This document shows positions 9,784 to 17,800 of a stretch of DNA of 64,000 nt, piece after piece. The notes below the pieces were generated by a model that searched no databases, was not told where the DNA came from, and worked only from the letters and a program-made list of their open reading frames with translations. How positions within the stretch are numbered: position 1 is the first letter of the stretch; each line of letters starts with the position of its first letter. The position numbers were made by a program, and so were the translations under genes. Location of the stretch: contig NZ_JBNHEP010000026.1 of NCBI RefSeq assembly GCF_050015995.1, forward strand, positions 1-64,000, read 5' to 3'. The DNA is from Trichodesmium sp050015995. GTDB taxonomy: Bacteria; Cyanobacteriota; Cyanobacteriia; Cyanobacteriales; Microcoleaceae.

Positions 9784-10478
9784 TTTTAATATTTTCCTCT
9801 TAAATTTTATATTTTTTATTTATCGTTCTTATAAGCTAAAGGTTTTAGGTGCTAGGTAAACTTTCCTTACCTACAATTGATGACCTTCCGATCAAAATAC
9901 AACCTAATACTTGCAAACTTTTTCAATGGTTTGAGTTAAATATGACTTACGGCTTTTTTAGGCTTCAACACTACACATAGTGTGGCACTATAGTTTTGAT
10001 TTACTATATATAGGGTTTTTGCATAAGCCATCTGAAAAAAGGGGAGGGTGTTTCACCACACAAATAAGTAAAGGATATTGACAGTTTTTCAGTAAAGGGT
10101 AATTGTTACTCTTCTGTACTTAGTTATATTTCTCGAGCTGAAATTTTTCCTTCATCTTTTTCTTGTGTATTGCTCCCTTTTTCTACTTAACTAATGGCAG
10201 ATTTTCAGTAATTCAGAAGGTATATAAAGTTTGATCCTTGCTGTCTTACATTAACTTTTTTTTATTTTCATTAAGTATAGTATACAAAACTACAAATTTC
10301 CCAAAGAAATTTTAAAGAAATATTAAAGTCTAAACTATTATCAAAATAATTTGGTCGCGTCACCCCACCTTTTAAGGTAAAATCCTTTTGGATAGTTGCT
10401 CAAAATACCCGTTACAAAAACAACTTCTGTAAATCGCCAATCCGAAGCCTCCCCTATCTGACTTCTGACTTTGTTTTG
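9784..10478. other. long AT-rich spacer, no gene seen
   Basis: About 700 bases between two genes on the minus strand. I found no plausible coding region, tRNA or strong repeat in it. Confidence 0.6.
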
Positions 10479-11630
10479 TTAAAGTTCTTGCAAACAATCT
10501 TTCAAAGCAAATATAACTTGTTCTTGTTGTGACTGAGAAAGTTCAGGAAACATAGGCAAGGACAAAACCTGATGGCAAATTTGTTCTACAATTGGCAACT
10601 GACGGTATACTAAAGATTTGTAAACAGGCTGTAAATGTAAAGGTGTGGGATAGTATATTGCTGAACCTATTCCCTTGTTTTGTAGCTGAATACGAACCCA
10701 ATCGCGCAGAGAACTAGAAAAATGAGACTTTGCTGTAGCCTCTAAATCTTGACTTTTAAGCATAATTGTGTATTGATTCCAAACACATCTACCTCCAGCC
10801 AACTCTTGAGGAGGAACTACAGCAGTTATGCCACTAAGAAATTTATGGTAAATATCTGCTAAGTCACGACGTTGCTGATTCCAAGTATCTAGATAACGTA
10901 ACTTAACTTGCAGAATTGCAGCTTGTATGGTATCAAGACGACTGTTAATACCGATGTGTTCATAAAGATATTTGGCCGACTGTCCATGATTTTTGAGTAT
11001 CCGCACTTGAGTAGCGATCGCCGGATTATTTGTGGTCAGAGCGCCTCCATCTCCAAAAGCTCCTAAATTTTTAGTAGGAAAAAAACTAAAACAACCAATA
11101 TCGCCAAAACTTCCGACTTTTTGGTTATCCCATTCTGCTCCTGTAGCTTGGGCACAGTCTTCTATAACTATTAGGTTATACTGGCGAGCGATCGCCATTA
11201 ATTGGGTCATATCTACAGGTTGACCAAATAAATGTACTGGCAGAATAGCTTTTGTTTTTTCTGTTATAGCTGGTTCAAGTTGTTGAATATCTAAGTTAAA
11301 AGTCTGGGGGTCAATATCGATAAAAATGGGAGTTGCTCCTACTGCACTAATTACTTCAGCGGTAGCGAAAAAAGTGAAAGGAGTGGTAATTACTTGATCA
11401 CCAGGCCCAATATTTACAGCTCGTAAAGCTAGAAATAGAGCATCAGTGCCGGAGTTACAGGATATACAATGAGGTACATCTATATAATTAGCAAATTGTT
11501 GTTCAAAGTCATCAACAATGGAACCACCAATGTAGCGACCAGAAGCAAGTACCTCTTGAACTTTGGTGTTTATCTCTTTAACAATTATTTTATACTGTTG
11601 TGTCAAATCTAGGGAAGGAATATTAGTCAT
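10479..11630 (-). CDS. DegT/DnrJ/EryC1/StrS family aminotransferase
   Basis: PLP-dependent sugar aminotransferase of 383 residues, full length. Visible family features: the N-terminal substrate strand IPSLDLTQQY, GTDALFLALRA (about 61-71) that holds the cofactor phosphate, the PLP-ring Asp in LIVIEDCAQATGAE (D158), and the Schiff-base Lys187 in FSFFPTKNLGAFGDGGA. HGQSAKYLYEHIGINSRLD is the usual region after the active site. Such enzymes make amino-deoxy sugars on nucleotide carriers (for instance UDP-linked 3-amino or 4-amino sugars), so a link with the polysaccharide genes at the start of the window is plausible but not shown, because the ABC1 gene lies between. Confidence 0.9.
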   Translation of the reverse strand: MTNIPSLDLTQQYKIIVKEINTKVQEVLASGRYIGGSIVDDFEQQFANYIDVPHCISCNSGTDALFLALRAVNIGPGDQVITTPFTFFATAEVISAVGATPIFIDIDPQTFNLDIQQLEPAITEKTKAILPVHLFGQPVDMTQLMAIARQYNLIVIEDCAQATGAEWDNQKVGSFGDIGCFSFFPTKNLGAFGDGGALTTNNPAIATQVRILKNHGQSAKYLYEHIGINSRLDTIQAAILQVKLRYLDTWNQQRRDLADIYHKFLSGITAVVPPQELAGGRCVWNQYTIMLKSQDLEATAKSHFSSSLRDWVRIQLQNKGIGSAIYYPTPLHLQPVYKSLVYRQLPIVEQICHQVLSLPMFPELSQSQQEQVIFALKDCLQEL

Positions 11631-12181
11631 ATTAATAGTAATAAATTAAAATGATATAAAAGGCTAGTAAAAATTATTGATATGATAAACTGCTCCAAGC
11701 AAAGGAGCTACTGTTATAGAAGTTTTTAGTATAAATGGAACACAGACTAAATAGTTTAGGGAGATTTGATGGAACTTCCCTACTGTGGTCTAATAAAGTG
11801 AAAAATCCCGTAAAGTAATTTTTATAAAAATCATAAATATAAATTTTTCCACAATCTAAAGATAGATTTTTTTTAAATTAAGCTCAGAGAAATTTTTCTT
11901 AATTTACGACTTTTGGTAGTCACATAAATAACCTTGACTTTAGTAAGTTTATATATAGAAAGATTAGTAAAAAAAATTATTGGTTATTGGTGATTGATAG
12001 CGGTTTTCACCAAGGTAGACTACAGTAAAAATTCTATATATACCTAAAGTTTAATAAATTGCAGAAATAGTTGTATTCTATGTTAATGAAAACCGCTATA
12101 ATTAAAATTTAAAATTGCCAGAAATAATTAATCCTAATCCTTTTAATAAATACAATAAAAAAATTATTTAGGGGGATACTT
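11631..12181. other. divergent spacer, no gene seen
   Basis: About 550 very AT-rich bases between divergent genes; it must hold both promoters. The only clear signal is TTAGGGGGATACTT directly before the ATG at 12182, a strong ribosome binding site. Confidence 0.55.
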
Positions 12182-12421
12182 ATGTCAACATATTCTGCGA
12201 TTAAGGTTCAAAACAAAGAAAGTGGAAAAGAGGAAAAAGTTTATTGGGAAGAAGTAAAATATTACTACAAGGACAAGATGATTGAAAGTATACAAAAAAG
12301 ACTTCGCGATCGTTTTGGTGGATTAATGTGGGAAGCCATGTCCGACACTTATCAGTCAAATCTGCAAAATCCTCCTGAACTTGGTGTAAATTATGATGAC
12401 ATGAGTAATGCTTCTAGCTAG
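12182..12421 (+). CDS. small hydrophilic protein, unknown
   Basis: A 79-residue protein rich in Lys, Glu and Tyr (EEKVYWEEVKYYYKDKM), without membrane segment or known motif. The start is well supported by AGGGGG six bases upstream, one of the best Shine-Dalgarno sequences in the window, and a strong hairpin follows about 115 bases after the stop. Both argue for an expressed single-gene unit. Family and function are unknown. Confidence 0.6.
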   Translation: MSTYSAIKVQNKESGKEEKVYWEEVKYYYKDKMIESIQKRLRDRFGGLMWEAMSDTYQSNLQNPPELGVNYDDMSNASS

Positions 12422-12534
12422 TACAAGATTCATATTATGTTAGAGCTTTATTAGCTTCAGTGACTTGAATTAACTAATAATAGCTAAATCCTTACTTTCC
12501 AAGGAATTCAAATCTAGATTAATATAAATTAGTA

Positions 12535-12570
12535 AAACCTCACTAGAAACTAATTATTCTAGTGAAGTTT
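12535..12570. terminator. probable intrinsic (bidirectional) terminator
   Basis: TCACTAGAA at 12540-12548 pairs perfectly with TTCTAGTGA at 12557-12565 around an 8-base loop. The stem extends outward into an A-run on the left and a short T-run on the right with one mismatch. It follows the small gene at 12182. Confidence 0.6.
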
Positions 12571-12614
12571 GTTAGTATTATTGCTAATGTATAATTCAAG
12601 TTAAAAAAATAAAT

Positions 12615-13385
12615 ATGATTCAATTAACAATTACAGATATAGCTATGGCTTTAGGACTTATTGCTATCGCTATCGGTCTCTCAGCTTGGCAAAAATTAGG
12701 ATTAGAATGGCAATTATTAATAGCTACAGTTCGTACTATTGTACAGTTAATATTTGTTGGCTATATATTAGCAATAGTATTTACTACTAAACAGCCTTGG
12801 TTGGTGATAGCTATTATCTCTGTTATGTTAACAGTTGCTTCTCTAGTTACTAGGAATAGAATTAGTCAAAAAATACCTCGGTTATTACCTTTAGTTTGGG
12901 GTTCGATTTTAACCAGTACAACTTTAAGTATTAGTTATACAAATTTATTGGTTATTAAACCTGAGACTTGGTATGAACCTCAATATTTAATTCCTTTAGT
13001 GGGAATTGTATTAGGAAATGCGATGAATGGAGCAGCGATCGCTGGAGAAAGACTTGTCAGTACAATTAATTCTAGTCCAGTAGAAATTGAAACTTATTTA
13101 AGTTTAGGAGCTACACCCCAACAAGCAGTTGCTAAATATAGAAAAGATGCTATTCGTGCTGCATTAATACCTAATTTAAACCAGATGAGTGTAATCGGAA
13201 TTGTCACACTTCCTGGAATTGTTACTGGTCAGTTATTAAGTGGTGTTAACCCTCTGGATGCTGTGGCGTATCAAATGTTAATTATGTTTCTTTTGGCTTT
13301 TGCAAATCTGGTGACAAGTTTATTGGTTACTTATGGTTTATGTCGGCAATTTTTTAATCAGGATGCACAACTCAAAAATTTATAA
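12615..13385 (+). CDS. fetB: FetB/UPF0014 family ABC transporter permease
   Basis: An integral membrane protein of 256 residues with about seven hydrophobic segments, the size and order of the UPF0014 (YbbM/FetB) family. The conserved cytoplasmic part is visible: PLVGIVLGNAMNGAAIAGER near 125-145, then the loop SLGATPQQAVAKYRKDAIRAA and PNLNQMSVIGIVTLPGIVTGQLLSG. In Escherichia coli FetAB exports iron and protects from oxidative stress; the metal here is inferred only. The ATPase partner FetA is not next to it, so it must be encoded elsewhere or the gene is an orphan. Confidence 0.85.
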   Translation: MIQLTITDIAMALGLIAIAIGLSAWQKLGLEWQLLIATVRTIVQLIFVGYILAIVFTTKQPWLVIAIISVMLTVASLVTRNRISQKIPRLLPLVWGSILTSTTLSISYTNLLVIKPETWYEPQYLIPLVGIVLGNAMNGAAIAGERLVSTINSSPVEIETYLSLGATPQQAVAKYRKDAIRAALIPNLNQMSVIGIVTLPGIVTGQLLSGVNPLDAVAYQMLIMFLLAFANLVTSLLVTYGLCRQFFNQDAQLKNL

Positions 13386-14254
13386 AGGTTGATTATAACA
13401 ATTCCTATCTTTAGAGTGAGATACAAAATTAATTTTTTTTAGGGAGTAGGGAATAGTAATTCGGGTTCGGTGGGAATAGGGGTGCAACCCCGTGGGGTGC
13501 GACAGACGCCAAAGGAGTAGGCAGTAGGAAATTGGGGAAACTTTACTTTTGATTTTCCCATATTTCTCAAGTAAGATTCCCCCTAGCTACTAAAAAAAAT
13601 TTAATATAGTAGTATTCATTGAAGTTGGTATAATTTAAAATTAATCAATGACAATATTTATCCATGACCAATTTATCAAACACTATTTAACAGAATTATT
13701 ATCTAACATAATTATTATCTAACAGATATTAGGTAGAAACAAGTAAAGATATATCTAAAGAAATAAGACAAGCTAACGGTAAGGATTCAGGTCCTATGGA
13801 AAAGCCTATAAATCTTGATGGATAAGTATTTCCAGCAATTTCCTCCCAAATTCTATTCTCAATTAGATATTGCTACAAGCCTTGATTTTCGTGATTATTG
13901 AGAATGAGGCTGTTAAATTTCTGACGTCAGTCGTTTTCAGAAGTCTCTCTATAACTAGGTTTGAGATACCTGAATCCTTAGAGCTAACGTTTCTTTTATC
14001 CCATATACTCAGACTCCTGAGAATTTATTAAACTTAGGTCTACTGGAAAAAATTACTGCCAATGTCTCTATTATCGAACCATTTAGTAATTCAGTTACTT
14101 CTAGATAAATTCGTATTTATTTGGAAAAATTATATTATATTTGTAGAAATTTAGAACTATAAATTAATTAAAAAAAATCAGAAAACTAATTAAACCAGTT
14201 TACCTCTATTATGGATAATTACACTAACTATTTCACAGGCAATAATTTCGGGAG
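13386..14254. other. decayed intergenic region around a MITE
   Basis: About 870 bases without an intact gene. It holds a G-rich piece near 13440-13520, the MITE-A copy described separately and otherwise AT-rich sequence with no recognisable reading frame. Confidence 0.6.
13779..13981 (+). mobile_element. MITE-A copy 1 (IS66-like ends, 8-bp target duplication)
   Basis: A 203-bp element with inverted ends GTAAGGATTCAGGT and ACCTGAATCCTTAG (13 of 14 positions pair; only the outermost base differs). It is flanked by a perfect 8-bp direct repeat AGCTAACG at 13771-13778 and 13982-13989. It has no coding capacity. A second full copy with its own 8-bp duplication is at 50965-51166. Ends starting GTAA with 8-bp duplications are characteristic of the IS66 family, so I infer mobilisation by an IS66-type transposase elsewhere in the genome. 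Confidence 0.9.
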
Positions 14255-14536
14255 TTAATTCTGTGAATGATGCAGAATATAGTTCTCCTGGTATTTAGAC
14301 TCTAGGAAATATATTGAGAACCAAAATAGTAGCAGTTCATCAATTACAAAAAAGTTCGGTTTCTTATTTCTCTTTTGACCTTTTGGCCAACCGGGGGATT
14401 TTCCTCGGAGTTTGGGTAAACAGGTCGGTGTTCCAATCTCCAATAAAACTTCACTCCAAGCAGTAGCAGTGCTTCCGGGGGAGAATTGGACTTGAGGTTT
14501 AGGCCCACGGTAAAAGACTATCCATAACATTTTCAC
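14255..14536 (-). pseudogene. C-terminal fragment of an IS4/IS701-like transposase
   Basis: The 93-residue frame contains a C-terminal signature common in cyanobacterial DDE transposases: YRGPKPQVQFSPGS, LLEIGTPTCLPKLRGKSPGW, then GQKRNKKPNFFVI. The last 30 residues no longer resemble the family. Codons upstream of 14536 hold stops, so no complete gene exists. The family name is from memory of such C-termini; the exact IS family is uncertain. Confidence 0.55.
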
Positions 14537-14753
14537 GAGCTAACCATAACTAGCCAAGTCATCAAAGGCATTAATTGACTCCACTTATCACATTCTTCTT
14601 TTTTTTAAATCTATTGAAGAATTGGAAAGTTTGTTGCATAGGGTTTTAAATGAGGGTGAATTAAAAATCAACTGGGAACGAAAAATTAAAAATAAGGGTA
14701 ATGCTGTTATCCCAAATTAAATGCTGAACAGCTTAGAATGGATAAATAGTCAA

Positions 14754-14866
14754 TAGACCTCTCCGGAAAAGAGGGAACAGGGAACACTTAACTGGGAACA
14801 CGGAGAAGTAATTGATAATTTCTGGATAAGAATTGATTCTATTTTTAATTTTCACGCCTATGTCTA
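14754..14866 (+). mobile_element. MITE-B copy overlapping the end of the RTX gene
   Basis: A 113-bp member of the MITE-B family: TA-GACCTCTCCGGAAAAGAG at the left, an internal heptamer-like GGGAACA part, the shared core GTAATTGATAATTTCTGGAT and TATGTC-TA at the right end, which is mutated. It is flanked by an 18-bp direct repeat (TAGAATGGATAAATAGTC at 14734-14751 and 14868-14885). The right end supplies the TAG stop codon of the RTX gene. Confidence 0.75.
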
Positions 14867-15925
14867 ATAGAATGGATAAATAGTCTCCACATGAACATCT
14901 CGCTCTGGAACCAAATCAAGACCTGGTGATAACTGAGCAAATTGTATATCTTTCAAAAACAGAGCACCCGTCTCGGAGTTGTAGGAGACATCGTTAACTG
15001 ACACTCCGCTATTCAAAGAAATGATCTCGATGTTCGGGTCAACGATAATATCTATGTTCGGGTCAAAATTTATATCCTTAAGATCAATATTTATTTTATT
15101 AAGCTTAAAATCAGAGAAATCAATTGATTGATTGAAATCCGTATTAGAGGAATCTACATTAGAATTCGTGAGAGAATCTACAGCTTGTACATCTGTCGCA
15201 GTTGTAAGATTTGAGGAATCTACATTAGAATTCGTGAGAGAATCTACAGTTTGTACATCTGTCCCAATCGTTGGTTCTTCTACTGTCAAAGCTGAATTTA
15301 GCGCAATAGATGAGACAAATTCTGCAACCGCGACAACTGGCTCGATGATGACGGGTTCAGGTTCATAAACAGGAAAGTGTTTAACATAATTGATTTCAAT
15401 TTTATCCCCTTCATCGGGATTAAAGTCCTCAATCACACTAATCTTTTCTGGAGTAGTTGTAGTTCGAGAAGAGATTGTAAACGCGAAAGTATCGGCTCCA
15501 TCGCCGCCTTCAGCAAAATTGAGATGTGATCCCAAGTTTAATCGATCGTCTCCCTCGTCACCAAACAGCCAATCTCCCGCAAAATCAAAGTTGTTTAATT
15601 GAGGACTACCACCGCTGAGGGTATCATTTCCAGGACCACCTCTGAGGGTATCTTCACTATATAATCCATTCATTCGATCATTGCCTTCTTCTCCATAGTA
15701 GGTTTTTTTGCCATCCTGACCCGGATAAATACGGTCATTTCCTGTACCGCCGTAGATGGTGTCTTGGCCACTACCGCCTCCTATAAAATCGTCACCACCA
15801 TTCCCAAAGATGAGGTCATCACCAGCTCGACCATAGATTCTGTCCCGCTCATCTCCCCCGTTGAGTGTATCATTATCATTTGTACCCTCAATATCGTTAA
15901 ACATGGTTCGATAAATGTTTGCCAT
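14864..15925 (-). CDS. RTX-type calcium-binding repeat protein
   Basis: A 353-residue acidic protein. Residues about 10-150 carry nine-residue GGxGxDxxx repeats (NGGDERDRIYGRAGDDLIFG, GGTGNDRIYPG, GGPGNDTLSGG), which fold as a calcium-bound parallel beta-roll. There is no signal peptide, as expected for type I secretion. Residues about 205-265 are Ser/Thr/Asn/Asp rich and contain a tandem 22-residue duplication (DVQAVDSLTNSNVDSSN twice). The C-terminal 90 residues are rich in hydrophobic/acidic alternation (VSYNSETGALFLKD) seen at the ends of many cyanobacterial RTX proteins. The last residue and the stop codon come from a MITE-B insertion. Function beyond calcium binding and export is unknown. 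Confidence 0.8.
   Translation of the reverse strand: MANIYRTMFNDIEGTNDNDTLNGGDERDRIYGRAGDDLIFGNGGDDFIGGGSGQDTIYGGTGNDRIYPGQDGKKTYYGEEGNDRMNGLYSEDTLRGGPGNDTLSGGSPQLNNFDFAGDWLFGDEGDDRLNLGSHLNFAEGGDGADTFAFTISSRTTTTPEKISVIEDFNPDEGDKIEINYVKHFPVYEPEPVIIEPVVAVAEFVSSIALNSALTVEEPTIGTDVQTVDSLTNSNVDSSNLTTATDVQAVDSLTNSNVDSSNTDFNQSIDFSDFKLNKINIDLKDINFDPNIDIIVDPNIEIISLNSGVSVNDVSYNSETGALFLKDIQFAQLSPGLDLVPERDVHVETIYPFY
15147..15265 (-). repeat. 66-bp tandem duplication inside the RTX gene
   Basis: Two nearly identical 66-bp units begin at 15147 and 15213 (GAGGAATCTACATTAGAATT each). Since 66 is a multiple of three the frame is kept, giving a duplicated Asn/Ser/Asp-rich segment. The near identity points to a recent event. 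Confidence 0.85.
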
Positions 15926-16090
15926 TGCGATTTTTGTTTAGCCTCTATTCGTTAACTCTATTTAGAGTATGATATTCACTAGAGTCAGTGTCGCCAATTT
16001 GGCAGAAATATGATTTTTTGATTCTCATTTTTTCCTTTAAATATTTCAAACAATTATTGATGAAGCGATTTAAAAATATTCAAGTTACTG
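15926..16090. other. upstream region of the RTX gene
   Basis: Short AT-rich spacer that must hold the promoter of the RTX gene. No defined motif was recognised. Confidence 0.5.
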
Positions 16091-16258
16091 TCATGATGAC
16101 GAGACTTTGACTAAAACTCGACCTTGAATTTGACGTTGAAGAATTGACTGAATTTTTTGAGGTAACTCCGTCAATGAAATTGTCGAGGCTAATTCACTGA
16201 AATGTTGAGGCTTCCACATGGTTGGGAGTTTTGACCAAATTTCGAGACGTTGAGACAT
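16091..16258 (-). pseudogene. C-terminal remnant of an MDR-type quinone oxidoreductase
   Basis: Read on the minus strand, codons from 16258 to the stop at 16091-16093 give MSQRLEIWSKL, KPQHFSELASTIS and QSILQRQIQGRVLVKV. This is how medium-chain dehydrogenases of the YhdH/AcuI (acrylyl-CoA reductase-like) group end. Nothing of the cofactor-binding part remains upstream, so I call a remnant. Only about 55 codons support this. Confidence 0.45.
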
Positions 16259-16514
16259 CGGACATTTGAAAAAATAACCCTAATTTTTCTTCAAATCTTT
16301 AAATACCGAAAAATCAACTTTATTAGGGAACAGGGAACATAGGGAAATTTGACAGGCACTTTCAACATAGAAGAAAAACATTTTTAGATCAAATCCAGTT
16401 ATCAAAAGTACCTTTTTTAAAATTCCTGTCTAATCCTTCTGCCTTCAGCATTAAATGTATTACCTTGATAGTAAAGCTTCTTTATCAACCGAATTTAGTA
16501 TTATTATGATTAAT

Positions 16515-16889
16515 TTATGGCACTTGATATAACCTGTTTTTGTAATAAGATAAATTTGGATAAAGTTGAATAGCATTTTGATAAGAAGTGAAAGCTTCAT
16601 CTAATTTTCCTTGCTTCTCTAAAACTACTCCTAAGTGATAATGACTCCAGGGAAAATCTGGTTTGATTTTAATAGCTTGATGGTAAGCTTATACTGCTTC
16701 TCTATAGCGATTATTTTCTCTAAAAATACCACCTAGTGTATGATAATAAGCCCAATATTTTTGGGGATTAATTCCTATTGCTTGAGCGTAAGCAATCAAA
16801 GCTTCGTCTAATTTTCCTTGTTTTTGTAGTTGATATCCTATTTGATTGTAATATTCTTGAGTATAATTTTGTGGTTGTTCTTTTTCTTT
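16515..16889 (-). pseudogene. TPR tail in frame with the preceding sulfotransferase, cut by stops
   Basis: Directly after the stop codon of the sulfotransferase gene (16890-16892) the same frame continues with TPR repeats: YYNQIGYQLQKQGKLDEALI, AYAQAIGINPQKYWAYYHTL, GGIFRENNRYREAV, a second TAA at 16689-16691, then AYHQAIKIKPDFPWSHYHLG and VVLEKQGKLDEAFTSYQNAI, ending at TAA 16515-16517. The distance between the stops is exactly 67 codons. The repeat consensus is intact, so loss is recent or the stops are read through. Confidence 0.7.
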
Positions 16890-17573
16890 TTATAAAATTG
16901 AAATCTTGTGATTATTTTGATTTTCATGGTCATAACCTAATAAATCAATAACATTTGAGTTACATTCACGGATAATTTGCATTTGTTCCCCATTCAAAAA
17001 TTCATAATAAGGGCGGTTGTCATCTCTGAAAAATCCTTTAGCTTTTGGTAAATATCCATAAAATGATATGTTTAATTTCTGACAGACGAAAGTTAAATCT
17101 GAGTGAATATTTTCATACTTACCAATAAAATCAACTACTACTTTATCGTTGATTGTGTAAATATTCCAATTTTTTTTTAGGAATGGATTAGTATACTTAT
17201 TTTTCAGCCAGTCATCAAATTTAATGGATTTGTTTTGGCAAAGAAAGTAGTACAAAGATATAGCTCTATCAAAAGGATTTCTTTCAAAACAAAACTTATA
17301 GTAACTATCCAAAATCGAAGGTTCTATGACACATTGAATTTCTTTAGCAGTGATATGGTTGAAATACTTTTTGTATTCATTTCCCTGAGCATCAAAATCT
17401 AAATAATTTTGTGGTATTTTTCCAAGAAATTTTCTAATAACTTCATCTTTCAAGGAGATAGGAGTAATTACATCATCATCGTCACAAAATCTAGATAAAG
17501 AAATTTCAACTGATGTACCAGCAGTCTTAGTTATTTTCAGGAAAATAAATTTATATTTGTGGGATATAATCAT
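16890..17573 (-). CDS. sulfotransferase family 2 domain protein
   Basis: A 227-residue protein starting MIISHKYKFIFLKITKTAGT, where KITKTAGTS is the 5'-PAPS loop of the Sulfotransfer_2 (carbohydrate sulfotransferase-like) family. The 3'-phosphate site appears as FCFERNPFDRAISLYYFL near 92-109. The C-terminus WNIYTINDKVVVDFIGKYEN followed by FVCQKLNIS fits the family's end. Catalysis: transfer of sulfate from PAPS to a sugar or other acceptor, probably at the membrane or in glycan assembly. The frame continues after its stop into a TPR module (16515-16889), so the gene may be the front part of a broken sulfotransferase-TPR fusion. Without the tail the domain is still complete. Confidence 0.8.
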   Translation of the reverse strand: MIISHKYKFIFLKITKTAGTSVEISLSRFCDDDDVITPISLKDEVIRKFLGKIPQNYLDFDAQGNEYKKYFNHITAKEIQCVIEPSILDSYYKFCFERNPFDRAISLYYFLCQNKSIKFDDWLKNKYTNPFLKKNWNIYTINDKVVVDFIGKYENIHSDLTFVCQKLNISFYGYLPKAKGFFRDDNRPYYEFLNGEQMQIIRECNSNVIDLLGYDHENQNNHKISIL

Positions 17574-17698
17574 TGTGAAAAGAGAAAAATAGAAAAGTTA
17601 TCCAATTGAGCGATCGCTTCAGAAATACAGAACCCTATTTCTACTTTCAAAAAACAGCATTTTTCTCATATTTAAGACTTTTATCTTAACTAAATTCT

Positions 17699-17796
17699 CA
17701 CTCCCCACACTCCCCACACTCCCCACACTCCCTACACTCCTCAGACTCCCCACACTACCCACACTCCCCACACTCCCCACATTCCCCACACTCCCC
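17699..17796. repeat. 9-bp tandem repeat (ACTCCCCAC)n
   Basis: About ten imperfect units of CACTCCCCA fill the end of the spacer and stop just before the last codons of the next minus-strand gene. Similar C/T-rich arrays occur at 2909-2944 and 57727-57765. Confidence 0.85.
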
Positions 17797-17800
17797 TACT

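Noticed and set aside
17699..17796. C-rich tandem array considered as a CRISPR array
   Set aside because: Units are nine bases long without spacers; it is a simple tandem repeat.
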